DNA of 25,339 nt. Source: an uncultured Acetatifactor sp. GTDB lineage: Bacteria > Bacillota > Clostridia > Lachnospirales > Lachnospiraceae. Made by a program: the position numbers and the translations under genes. The stretch covers positions 1-25,339 of the forward strand of contig CAJUGT010000050.1 of NCBI GenBank assembly GCA_910586435.1, in the 5' to 3' direction. Positions within the stretch are counted from its first letter, which is position 1, and every line of letters begins with the position of its first letter. A model generated the notes under the pieces. The model had not been told where the DNA came from. It saw only the letters and a list, made by a program, of their open reading frames with translations, and did not search any database. Shown piece by piece: positions 1 through 6,979 of this stretch.

Positions 1-10
1 TAACTAAAAA

Positions 11-29
11 TTCCTTGAAAATCAAGGAA
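11..29. other. Short inverted repeat upstream of the first gene
   Basis: TTCCTTGA (11-18) and TCAAGGAA (22-29) form an 8-bp perfect stem around a 3-nt AAA spacer. On the minus strand the stem is followed by TTTTTAG, so it could end a leftward transcript. On the plus strand it lies 18 bp before the ribosome site of the first gene and could be an operator or the end of an upstream unit. The stem is AT-rich and neither role is certain. Confidence 0.35.
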
Positions 30-58
30 AAAAGACTTGACTAAATAGGGAGGAAAAT

Positions 59-517
59 ATGGGGAAATCAAAAGTACATATGCCAAAAGAACTTGAAAAA
101 AAATGTCATATTGCCATACACTCGGCAGCGACGACCGCAGCCGCGGCAGGCGCCATCCCAATTCCAATGTCCGACGCAATACCCATCACGGGAGCGCAAA
201 TAGCGATGATTGTTGCCATAGGGAAAATTTTTGACGTGACATTAACAGATGCGGCCGCAAAATCTATGCTGGGTGTTACATTGGCGCGGCAAGCAGGACG
301 GACAATTTTTACGAGTGTCTTAAAGCTGGTTCCTGGAGCGGGGCAGGTAGCCGGTGGCATTATAGGGGCACTCACAGCCGCAACGCTCACAGAAACGCTT
401 GGATGGATGATAGCAGATGATTTTTTCCGAGTTATGAGTGGAGAAAACCCGGTAGACATCCCAGGTGCGGCAGATATGTTAAAGGGAGCCTTCAATGGAT
501 TGAATTGGTCTAAATAG
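59..517 (+). CDS. DUF697-like (YcjF/GTPase-associated type) small membrane-associated protein
   Basis: A 152-residue protein of unknown function. Residues about 22-65 carry the pattern typical of DUF697: an Ala-rich helix, GAIPIPMSDAIPI, then a QIAMI helix and a GKIFDVTLT segment. Residues about 88-120 form a Gly/Ala-rich hydrophobic hairpin (LVPGAGQVAGG). DUF697 domains usually sit at the C terminus of GTPases; here the domain stands alone, with no P-loop visible. The ATG at 59 is supported by AGGGAGG (47-53) five bases upstream. The next gene, 195 bp downstream, encodes another Gly-rich hydrophobic peptide, and no terminator is seen between them, so co-transcription is possible. The family call rests on pattern recall; the function is unknown. 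Confidence 0.65.
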   Translation: MGKSKVHMPKELEKKCHIAIHSAATTAAAAGAIPIPMSDAIPITGAQIAMIVAIGKIFDVTLTDAAAKSMLGVTLARQAGRTIFTSVLKLVPGAGQVAGGIIGALTAATLTETLGWMIADDFFRVMSGENPVDIPGAADMLKGAFNGLNWSK

Positions 518-572
518 GAAAGAGCGGCAACAGAATGAATGAAGGGTGAAACCACCAGGGATAAGGAAATGT

Positions 573-701
573 AAAAACAGTCTCGGAACGGGGGCACAAT
601 GTGTCTTTCAGACACATGGAAGGAAATTTCAGCTGAGTTCTTTGCAGATGAAATTTTCTTCCTAGGTTAGGGTGCCGAAGTGCAGAGACGGCACTGGAAT
701 A
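573..701 (+). repeat. Structured repeat, subtype C (single copy)
   Basis: This copy fills most of the gap before the glycine-zipper gene. Stem 1 is GTCTC 580-584 with GAGAC 685-689. The loop GGAACGGG (585-592) faces GAAGTGCA (677-684). Stem 2 is GGCAC 593-597 with GTGCC 672-676. Inside are two hairpins: ATGTGTC 599-605 with GACACAT 611-617, and a 13-bp stem 618-630 with 650-658/662 containing one G-T pair. The tail GGCACTGGAATA ends at 701, directly where AGGAGG of the next gene begins. Arms and loops match the copies near 25300; stem 2 differs by compensated changes. The function is unknown. Confidence 0.85.
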
Positions 702-712
702 GGAGGACAGCT

Positions 713-919
713 ATGAAAAAAGGAGAGGTAATAGGCAGTTTGGGTGGAGTAGTCGCAGGGGCTTTAACAGGCGCAGCAAAAGGATCGCACATTGGAATAG
801 CGGTTGGGGGCCCGGTAGGCGCTATCGCAGGAACAATTCCCGGAGCAGTGATAGGAGGGGTCCTGGGAGGAGCACTGGGCAACAATGTTGGACACAGAGT
901 TGATAACAGGAAAAAGTAG
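713..919 (+). CDS. Small glycine-zipper protein
   Basis: A 68-residue peptide with a repeated small-residue pattern (GGVVAGALTGAAKG, GGPVGAIAG, GAVIGGVLGGALG) that makes a glycine-zipper-like hydrophobic hairpin, followed by a basic tail (HRVDNRKK). Such peptides commonly insert in or associate with membranes. There is no cleavable signal with a clear cut site and no Cys. The start is the ATG at 713, six bases after AGGAGG (701-706); an in-frame GTG at 680 lies inside the structured repeat and has no ribosome site. A strong terminator follows at 950. It may act with the DUF697-like protein upstream, and a pore-forming or bacteriocin-like role cannot be excluded, but nothing here proves one. 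Confidence 0.65.
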   Translation: MKKGEVIGSLGGVVAGALTGAAKGSHIGIAVGGPVGAIAGTIPGAVIGGVLGGALGNNVGHRVDNRKK

Positions 920-949
920 AAAAAGAAAGAAAGTAAGTAAGTAAGGAAG

Positions 950-986
950 AACTGCCTCGTGAACTGTTTAACGGGGCAGTTTTTTT
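950..986 (+). terminator. Rho-independent terminator after the glycine-zipper gene
   Basis: AACTGCCTCGT (950-960) pairs with ACGGGGCAGTT (971-981) over 11 bp with one G-T pair. The loop is 10 nt and the T run covers 980-986. It ends the first transcription unit. Confidence 0.92.
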
Positions 987-1075
987 GTGCGGACCTGCAT
1001 TGGGAAATTTCCTGCCAGGGCAGCGCAAGGGTTACACATGTTCCTTGGTTTTATCTTAATTTCATGAAAAAAGTC

Positions 1076-1104
1076 TTGCTGTTCCAGGCGCGGATTGGTA
1101 AAAT
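1076..1104 (+). promoter_or_regulatory. Sigma-A-type promoter for the aminotransferase operon
   Basis: TTGCTG (1076-1081), a 17-bp spacer and TAAAAT (1099-1104) give a near-consensus vegetative promoter. It lies about 55 bp before the ATG at 1159 and downstream of the 950-986 terminator. Confidence 0.7.
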
Positions 1105-1158
1105 AGTAAAAATAAACATATGCCTTTGCAATACAGGCGACAGAAAGGATGTAATGGA

Positions 1159-2346
1159 ATGTTAGTACAGAAATATAGGAATATGCTGTCCGGTAAGTCC
1201 GTAATCAGGCAGCTTTCGGAATTTGCCACCGCCAGGGGGCAGGAGATAGGATATGAAAATGTGTTTGATTACAGTCTTGGAAATCCCTCCGTTCCCGTTC
1301 CAAAGGAATTCACGGAAGAGATGGCAAAAATGTTGACGGAGATGGGAAGCAGCGAGCTGCATGGGTACAGTCCAAGCCTGGGAATTACCAGTGTCAGGGA
1401 GGCAGTGGCTGCTTCTTTGGAGAGGCGGTTTGGCCTGCCTTATAGAAAAGAACATATCTTTATGGCGGTGGGGGCCGCAGGCGCGCTTGCCCACGCCTTT
1501 CGGCTGGTATCTGAGCCGGGGGATGAGATTTTGACCTTTGCGCCCTTTTTTCCGGAATATCATCCCTATGTGGATTTGACAGGCGCTGCTCTGAAAGTAG
1601 TGCCGCCGGACACGGAGCAATTTCAGATTCACTTTGAAAAGTTCAGGGAAATGCTTACAGAGAAAGTGGCGGCGGTTTTAATTAACACACCCAACAATCC
1701 TTCCGGCGTCGTGTATTCTTCGGAAACACTTCGCTTGTTGGCGGATATATTAAAGGAAAAATCGGCAGAATATGGGCATACTATATATTTGATATCCGAT
1801 GAGCCATACCGTGAAATTGTATTTTCCGGTGTGGAAGCGCCCTGTGTCTCTTCCTTTTACGAGGATACCATTATGTGTTATTCCTTTTCCAAATCCCTCT
1901 CGATTCCCGGGGAGCGCATTGGGTATGTGGCTGTGAATCCCTATTGTAAGGATGCGGAGGACATGATTCAAATGTGCGGACAGATTTCCCGGGGCATTGG
2001 ACATAATTGCCCGCCGTCCATCATTCAGCTGGCAGTGTCCCGGGTCCTGGATAAAACGGCGGACTTGAGTGTATATGAGACGAACAGAAATCTGCTGTAC
2101 AGGGAATTGAAGGCGCTTGGCTTTGAATGTGTGAAACCGGGGGGGACTTTTTATATTTTCCCCAAAGCCCTGGAAGAAGACGCAGTGGAGTTCTGCAAAA
2201 AAGCCCTTAAATATGATTTGATATTGGTGCCGGGGGATACGTTTGGCGCACCCGGGTATTTCCGTATGGCATACTGTGTGGATACGGAAAAGGTGGAACG
2301 CTCTCTGGAACCTCTTGGAAGATTTGTCAGGGAAGTGTACGGCTGA
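1159..2346 (+). CDS. PLP-dependent aminotransferase, class I/II
   Basis: A 395-residue fold-type I aminotransferase of the aspartate-aminotransferase superfamily, transferring an amino group between an amino acid and a 2-oxo acid in the cytoplasm. Landmarks are GNPSVP near 41, the NTPNNPSG substrate and phosphate loop near 176-183, SDEPY near 213-217, and SFSKSLSIPGERIG with the likely PLP lysine at K245. The length is normal for the family. The start at 1159 (ATG) follows AAAGGA (1144-1149); an in-frame ATG at 1120 would add 13 residues but has no ribosome site. It heads an operon with the patatin-like gene (41-bp gap) and uppP. The natural substrate cannot be read from the sequence. Confidence 0.88.
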   Translation: MLVQKYRNMLSGKSVIRQLSEFATARGQEIGYENVFDYSLGNPSVPVPKEFTEEMAKMLTEMGSSELHGYSPSLGITSVREAVAASLERRFGLPYRKEHIFMAVGAAGALAHAFRLVSEPGDEILTFAPFFPEYHPYVDLTGAALKVVPPDTEQFQIHFEKFREMLTEKVAAVLINTPNNPSGVVYSSETLRLLADILKEKSAEYGHTIYLISDEPYREIVFSGVEAPCVSSFYEDTIMCYSFSKSLSIPGERIGYVAVNPYCKDAEDMIQMCGQISRGIGHNCPPSIIQLAVSRVLDKTADLSVYETNRNLLYRELKALGFECVKPGGTFYIFPKALEEDAVEFCKKALKYDLILVPGDTFGAPGYFRMAYCVDTEKVERSLEPLGRFVREVYG

Positions 2347-2387
2347 GGGTTTCACAGGAAATTTGACGGACAGAAAGGTGGGGTTCT

Positions 2388-3239
2388 ATGTATAAGGCAG
2401 GTCTTGTCCTGGAAGGCGGCGGAATGAAGGGGGTGTATACCGCCGGAGTGCTTGATTTTTTCCTGGACAAAGAGATGATGTTTTCCAGTGTGTACGGCGT
2501 ATCCGCAGGCGCATGCCATATGTGCAGTTATTTGTCGAAACAGCGGGGGCGGGCTATGGATGTCAGTGTCGATTATCTGGACAGCAGAAAATATTGCAGC
2601 ATGGAAAGTTTATTGTACTCAGGGGATTTGTTCAATGTGCAGACATGTTATCATTTGATACCGGAGTATCTCCATCCCTATGATCATGAGACTTTTGGGA
2701 GTTTTGAGGGGAAGGCTTACAGTGTGGCCACAGATATTGTCACTGGAAGGCCGGAATATTTCCGCATCAGAGATATCAGAAAAGACATTGATAAAATCAG
2801 AGCTTCCGCATCCCTGCCCCTGGTGTCGAGAAATGTGGAGATAGACGGCAGGCTGTATCTGGACGGAGGCATCAGTGATTCGATTCCGCTGCAAAAATCC
2901 GTCATGGACGGCAATCGGAAAAATGTTGTAGTAATGACAAAGGAAGAGGGCTATGTGCGAAAGCCCAGTACACAGCTTGGTCTGATTCAGGCCAGGTATT
3001 GGAAATATCCCAAGGTCTATGAGCTGATGGCGGAGCGGCACATTTCCTATGGCAGGCAATTGGCCTACATTGAAAGACTGCGGGAAAAAGGGCAGGTGTT
3101 TGTGATTCGTCCCAAAGCAGACAGCGGCGTGGGGCGTGTGGAGAAGGATGTGGAGAAGCTTCAGAAACTATATCGTCAGGGATATGAGGATGCGGAGAAG
3201 TGTTATGACGCACTGACGGCATTTTTGCGGCAGGAATGA
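2388..3239 (+). CDS. Patatin-like phospholipase family protein (YjjU-like)
   Basis: A 283-residue protein with a complete Ser-Asp catalytic dyad: the oxyanion loop EGGGMKG (9-15), the nucleophile elbow GVSAG with Ser39, and the DGG motif with Asp159. Patatin-like enzymes hydrolyse acyl esters of lipids. The C-terminal third (ARYWKYPKVYELMAERH and after) resembles the extension of bacterial YjjU-type proteins. There is no signal peptide, so the enzyme should be cytoplasmic or peripheral to the membrane. The ATG at 2388 follows an AAAGGTGGGG ribosome site. It lies 41 bp after the aminotransferase and 36 bp before uppP, consistent with one transcript; the uppP neighbour suggests a lipid or envelope role, but the substrate is unknown. 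Confidence 0.87.
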   Translation: MYKAGLVLEGGGMKGVYTAGVLDFFLDKEMMFSSVYGVSAGACHMCSYLSKQRGRAMDVSVDYLDSRKYCSMESLLYSGDLFNVQTCYHLIPEYLHPYDHETFGSFEGKAYSVATDIVTGRPEYFRIRDIRKDIDKIRASASLPLVSRNVEIDGRLYLDGGISDSIPLQKSVMDGNRKNVVVMTKEEGYVRKPSTQLGLIQARYWKYPKVYELMAERHISYGRQLAYIERLREKGQVFVIRPKADSGVGRVEKDVEKLQKLYRQGYEDAEKCYDALTAFLRQE

Positions 3240-3275
3240 AATGAGCAGGAAGACTGACAGAATGGAGACAGGAAA

Positions 3276-4136
3276 ATGATAGAGATAATAAAAGCCATAA
3301 TTTATGGTATCGTTGAGGGAATTACGGAATGGCTTCCCATCAGCAGTACAGGACATTTGATTCTGGTTGAGAGCCTGATTCCCTTTGAAGGGACCAGCGA
3401 AGATTTTTTTGGCATGTTTGATGTGGTGATACAGTTGGGAGCGATTCTGGCTGTGGTAGTGTTGTTCTGGAACCAGATATGGCCCTTTGCCCTGACAGAA
3501 CAGGAGAGGAAAAAAAACGGGGGGAAGGGTATCGCTTCTTATTTTAAAAAGGATATATGGATTTTGTGGTTTAAAATACTGGTTTCCTGTGTGCCTGCGG
3601 CGGTGATAGGGATTATGTTTGACGATGTGTTTGATGCCCTTTTCTATAATCCCACCAGCGTGGCCATTGCGCTGATTGTGTTTGGTATCGCTTTTATTTT
3701 GATTGAAAACTGGAATCGAGGAAGAAAATGCAGGATAAACACTTTGTCTGAGATTACATACCAGACAGCGTTTCTCATTGGAGCATTTCAGCTGATTGCG
3801 GCGGTATTTCCCGGAACGTCACGTTCCGGCGCTACCATTGTGGGCGCATTGCTCATTGGCGTATCCAGGACGGTGGCGGCAGAATATACATTTTTCCTGG
3901 CAATTCCCGTGATGTTTGGCGCAAGTCTTCTTAAGGTTGTGAAATTTGGCTTTGCGTTCACTTCGCTGGAATTGATATTGCTCATTATCGGCACTGTGGT
4001 ATCTTTTATCATTTCTCTGTTTGTCCTGCGCTTTTTGATGGGGTATATTAAAAAGCATGATTTTAAAGTATTTGGCTGGTACAGGATTATTCTGGGAGTG
4101 TTGGTGCTTTTGTATTTTGGGCTGGCAGGCATATAA
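3276..4136 (+). CDS. uppP: Undecaprenyl-diphosphatase (UppP/BacA)
   Basis: A 286-residue polytopic membrane enzyme that dephosphorylates undecaprenyl diphosphate to the monophosphate, recycling the lipid carrier for peptidoglycan and other wall polymers; the family also gives bacitracin tolerance. Both signature regions are present: EGITEWLPISSTGHL (about 14-28) with the catalytic Glu-rich motif, and PGTSRSGAT (about 179-187). Hydrophobic segments fill the rest, and the length is normal for the family. The ATG at 3276 has GGAGA (3264-3268) seven bases upstream. It is the last gene of the aminotransferase operon. Confidence 0.96.
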   Translation: MIEIIKAIIYGIVEGITEWLPISSTGHLILVESLIPFEGTSEDFFGMFDVVIQLGAILAVVVLFWNQIWPFALTEQERKKNGGKGIASYFKKDIWILWFKILVSCVPAAVIGIMFDDVFDALFYNPTSVAIALIVFGIAFILIENWNRGRKCRINTLSEITYQTAFLIGAFQLIAAVFPGTSRSGATIVGALLIGVSRTVAAEYTFFLAIPVMFGASLLKVVKFGFAFTSLELILLIIGTVVSFIISLFVLRFLMGYIKKHDFKVFGWYRIILGVLVLLYFGLAGI

Positions 4137-4438
4137 GATTCTGCGCTCAGGGGGGAAAGTGATTGTACCCTGTGGTGTGATTTGGGTTTTTACGGGGATT
4201 TTTCATTCGTTTGACTGTATAATGTTATGTGAGGGCCGGAACCACTGTGCATTTGGTATTTAATTGAGAAGCTTTTTCATAAAAATATGTAAAAATATAA
4301 TAAATTTAACTATATTGGGATGAAAAATCCTAAAAATGTTGACATTTACGCAGAAATGCAATACAATGCTCAGAGGCAAGCTTAATGGACTATCACAGAA
4401 GCCTGTGTAAGTGAATAAACTATATACTAATTTTGAAG
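4137..4438. other. Intergenic region between uppP and the DUF6465-type gene
   Basis: About 300 bp without a supported gene. The first part holds a weak CAGGG/CCCTG inverted repeat (near 4148-4172) and T-rich stretches that may end the uppP transcript, but no convincing terminator stem is seen. A TATAAT at 4218-4223 has no good -35 partner. The stretch 4262-4340 is strongly AT-rich and leads into the promoter at 4339. Open frames here do not look like proteins. Confidence 0.5.
4339..4367 (+). promoter_or_regulatory. Strong sigma-A promoter for the DUF6465-type gene
   Basis: TTGACA (4339-4344), exactly 17 bp, and TACAAT (4362-4367) make an almost perfect vegetative promoter, preceded by an AT-rich tract that may act as an UP-like element. 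The predicted leader to the ATG at 4455 is about 80 nt. Confidence 0.85.
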
Positions 4439-4454
4439 AAAGGAAGTAGCGATT

Positions 4455-4856
4455 ATGGCAGGAAGAAAGTCAAACGCTGTAAAAGCGGCGGAAGCTGCGG
4501 CAAAAGCAGCAGAGGCAGCGAAAACGGCAGAGAATGATCCCAAGGCAGAAAGTATAAAGGCAGAAGAGAAGAAAGCGGCATCAACTACCACCAGGAAGGC
4601 AGCTACAAAGACGACGGCAAAGACAGCCACGGCCGCATCGTCTAAGAAAGCGGAGAAAGAATGCACCATGCACATTCAGTTTGCAGGCAAATCTTATTCT
4701 CAAGAGGATTTGATGAAGATGGCAAAGGATGTATGGAAGTATGATTTAAAGCAAAAAGTCGGAGATCTCGCCAGCGTGGAGCTGTATGTGAAACCGGAAG
4801 AAAACAAAGTATATTATGTGATGAACGGTGAGTTTACCGGAGACTTTTCAATCTAA
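4455..4856 (+). CDS. DUF6465-type protein with Ala/Lys-rich N-terminal tail
   Basis: A 133-residue protein in two parts. Residues 1-70 are low-complexity Ala/Lys/Glu/Thr (KAAEAAAKAAEAAK, TTRKAATKTTAKTAT), like histone-H1-type or other disordered basic tails. Residues 70-133 form a compact domain beginning TMHIQFAGKSYSQEDLMKMAK and ending YYVMNGEFTGDFSI. I recall this C-terminal pattern from clostridial proteins called DUF6465; the function is not established. The start at 4455 follows AAAGGAAG (4439-4446). It is a single-gene unit with a near-consensus promoter, so it is probably abundant. The basic tail could bind nucleic acid or polyanions, which is inference. Confidence 0.7.
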   Translation: MAGRKSNAVKAAEAAAKAAEAAKTAENDPKAESIKAEEKKAASTTTRKAATKTTAKTATAASSKKAEKECTMHIQFAGKSYSQEDLMKMAKDVWKYDLKQKVGDLASVELYVKPEENKVYYVMNGEFTGDFSI

Positions 4857-4888
4857 GGCAGTTGCGCTGTGGGAGCAATGAAAAGGGC

Positions 4889-4947
4889 GGCATCTGAGTC
4901 TGCGCTGTAGTGCGGAATTTGGGTGCTGTTTTTTGATGCCCGTTTTT
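4889..4947 (+). terminator. Probable terminator between the DUF6465-type gene and hrcA
   Basis: GGCATC (4889-4894) pairs with GATGCC (4935-4940). The loop is long and holds a small GCGC/GTGC hairpin, and TTTTT follows at 4943-4947. The position, before an independent hrcA promoter, fits a terminator. The 6-bp stem is short. Confidence 0.5.
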
Positions 4948-5028
4948 CCTTATCCAATGAGGCGGTACATATTGTGATTATTTCCAGTCCATTTAGAATT
5001 ATTTTAGAAATAAATTTCGCAAAAGCAG

Positions 5029-5057
5029 TTGACAATAGATAGGGTAAGTGCTATTTT
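5029..5057 (+). promoter_or_regulatory. Sigma-A promoter of the hrcA-grpE-dnaK-dnaJ operon
   Basis: TTGACA (5029-5034), a 17-bp spacer and TATTTT (5052-5057). The expected start of transcription is near 5064, just upstream of the CIRCE element, so HrcA bound there would block initiation or escape. Confidence 0.78.
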
Positions 5058-5071
5058 ATGGTTAGTAGATG

Positions 5072-5098
5072 TTAGCACTCTTCTTACATGAGTGCTAA
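5072..5098 (+). promoter_or_regulatory. CIRCE operator (HrcA-binding site)
   Basis: TTAGCACTC (5072-5080), 9 bp, GAGTGCTAA (5090-5098): an exact match to the CIRCE consensus. It lies between the promoter and hrcA, so HrcA is expected to repress its own operon at normal temperature and release it on heat shock. Confidence 0.98.
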
Positions 5099-5121
5099 TA
5101 ATAAAAAGGGAGGCAGCTTGG

Positions 5122-6144
5122 ATGGAGCTGGATGAGAGAAAAAAGAAAATCCTGCAAGCGGTCATCCGTAATTACCTGGAGACAGGTGAGCCGGTTGGCA
5201 GCAGAACCATTTCCAAGTACACCGACCTGAATCTCAGTTCCGCAACCATACGGAATGAAATGGCGGATTTGGAGGAGATGGGCTACATCCTGCAACCCCA
5301 TACTTCCGCAGGGAGGATTCCTTCCGACAAAGGGTATCGCCTGTATGTGGATACCATGATGGAGGAGAAGGAACGTGAAGTGGTGGCCATGCAGGAAATG
5401 CTTGTGGAGCGCCAGGATAAGCTGGAGATACTGTTGAAAAAGATTGCCAGGGTTCTTGCGCAGAACACACAGTATGCCACAATGATATCCGCCCCACAGA
5501 CCAAACGAAGCAAGCTGAAATTTATCCAGCTTTCCAGGGTGGATTCACACCAGCTGCTGGCAGTGATTGTCAGCGAGGGAAATGTGGTGAAAAACAGTAT
5601 TCTTTCAGTGGAAGAGGAGCCGGATAACGATACTTTGCTGAAACTGAACATCTTGTTGAATACACATTTGAACGGCTTGTCCATTGATGAAATTAATCTG
5701 GGGATGATATCCGCCATGAAGCAGCAGGCGGGAATTCACAGCCAGCTGGTGGGGGAAGTACTCGATACGGTGGCGGAAGCGATCCGAACGGAGAACCTGG
5801 AAATATATACCAGCGGCACCAATAATATTTTCCGGTATCCGGAATTGGCGGATCAGCAGAAAGCCAGTGAATTGATTAATACTTTTGAGGAAAAACAATT
5901 GCTGGGAGAATTGCTTACGGACAGTGGCGCAGGAGAAGGAGAAACAGGTATTCAGGTATACATTGGAGAAGAGACTCCGGTGCAGAGTATGAAGGATTGC
6001 AGCGTGGTCACAGCCAGCTACGAATTGGGTGATGGCATGAAGGGCACAATCGGTATTGTGGGGCCTAAGAGAATGGATTATGACAGGGTGGTAGCCGTGT
6101 TGAGGACTATCCAGACCCAGTTGGATGAACTGTACAGGAATTAA
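5122..6144 (+). CDS. hrcA: Heat-inducible transcription repressor HrcA
   Basis: A 340-residue CIRCE-binding repressor of class I heat-shock genes. The N-terminal winged helix (about 1-75) carries ETGEPVGSRTISK and SSATIRNEMADLEEMGY, followed by the family hallmark SAGRIPSDKGYR; the rest is the GAF-like and insertion region. The start is set at the ATG at 5122, eight bases after GGGAGG (5108-5113). A GTG at 5092 in the same frame lies inside CIRCE and is rejected. It is the first gene of the operon with grpE 65 bp downstream, and is autoregulated through the CIRCE at 5072-5098. Confidence 0.97.
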   Translation: MELDERKKKILQAVIRNYLETGEPVGSRTISKYTDLNLSSATIRNEMADLEEMGYILQPHTSAGRIPSDKGYRLYVDTMMEEKEREVVAMQEMLVERQDKLEILLKKIARVLAQNTQYATMISAPQTKRSKLKFIQLSRVDSHQLLAVIVSEGNVVKNSILSVEEEPDNDTLLKLNILLNTHLNGLSIDEINLGMISAMKQQAGIHSQLVGEVLDTVAEAIRTENLEIYTSGTNNIFRYPELADQQKASELINTFEEKQLLGELLTDSGAGEGETGIQVYIGEETPVQSMKDCSVVTASYELGDGMKGTIGIVGPKRMDYDRVVAVLRTIQTQLDELYRN

Positions 6145-6209
6145 ATTACAAAACGTCCTGGGCTAGAGCGTGTTTTCAGGAATGAAATAAGATAGGGAGG
6201 CTGGAAAAT

Positions 6210-6899
6210 ATGGCGGAACAGAAAAAGGAAGCGGCGGAAATGGAAGAGGAAGTGCAGGCAAATTCCGACACAGAGACTAATTCTGGCACAGAGTCCCAAC
6301 TGGGGACGGAGGATGTAAGCCAGGAGGCTGCCGGAGAGGAAGCAGCGGAGACTCCTGAAGAAGGGGCGGAAGAAACGGAGGAAACCCCGGAAGGAGAAGA
6401 TCCTAAGACCTGGGCGGAAAAGAGGGCGGCAAAAAAGCAGGCAAAGCAAGATAAGAAATCACAGGTATTGAAAGAACAGATAGAGCAGTTGGAGGATAAG
6501 GTAAAACGTCAGCTGGCAGAGTTTGAGAATTTTCGCAACAGGTCTGAGAAGGAAAAGCTGGCAATGTTTGAAACCGGGGCAAAGAGTGTGATAGAGAAAA
6601 TGCTTCCTGTGGTAGATAATTTTGAAAGAGGGCTGGCCATGGTTCCGGAAGAGAAAAAGGAAGATCCCTTTGTGGATGGTATGAACCGGATATATAAACA
6701 GCTTTTGACGGAATTGGAGAATATCGGCGTAAAGCCCATAGAGGCGGTAGGACAGGAATTTGACCCTAATTTTCACAATGCGGTAATGCAGGTGGCCAGC
6801 GAAGAGTATGAATCAGGTGTGGTGGCGCAGGAATTGCAGAAGGGATATACGTACCGTGACAGTGTGGTAAGGCATTCCATGGTGGCAGTGGTGGAATGA
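6210..6899 (+). CDS. grpE: Nucleotide exchange factor GrpE
   Basis: A 229-residue co-chaperone that releases ADP from DnaK. Residues 1-75 are a very acidic, disordered tail rich in Glu and Thr. Residues about 80-135 form the long coiled coil (EQIEQLEDKVKRQLAEFENF, RNRSEKEK). The C-terminal beta domain holds GVKPIEAVGQEFDPNFHNAV and GYTYRDSVVRHSMVAV. It is slightly long for the family because of the acidic tail. The start at 6210 follows AGGGAGG (6194-6200). The dnaK gene begins 80 bp later. Confidence 0.97.
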   Translation: MAEQKKEAAEMEEEVQANSDTETNSGTESQLGTEDVSQEAAGEEAAETPEEGAEETEETPEGEDPKTWAEKRAAKKQAKQDKKSQVLKEQIEQLEDKVKRQLAEFENFRNRSEKEKLAMFETGAKSVIEKMLPVVDNFERGLAMVPEEKKEDPFVDGMNRIYKQLLTELENIGVKPIEAVGQEFDPNFHNAVMQVASEEYESGVVAQELQKGYTYRDSVVRHSMVAVVE

Positions 6900-6979
6900 G
6901 TCAGGGTTTTATCATAGTAGAAAAATCTATATTTGAATCAATAGATGTCAAACAAGAACAATTTTAGGAGGATACAAAA

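Noticed and set aside
106..615. 169-codon minus-strand frame
   Set aside because: It is antisense to the DUF697-like gene, has no ribosome site and no family resemblance.
959..1165. Small plus-strand frame
   Set aside because: It starts inside the terminator loop and runs through the aminotransferase promoter.
4057..4263. Small plus-strand frame at the end of uppP
   Set aside because: It overlaps uppP out of frame and has no ribosome site or conserved pattern.
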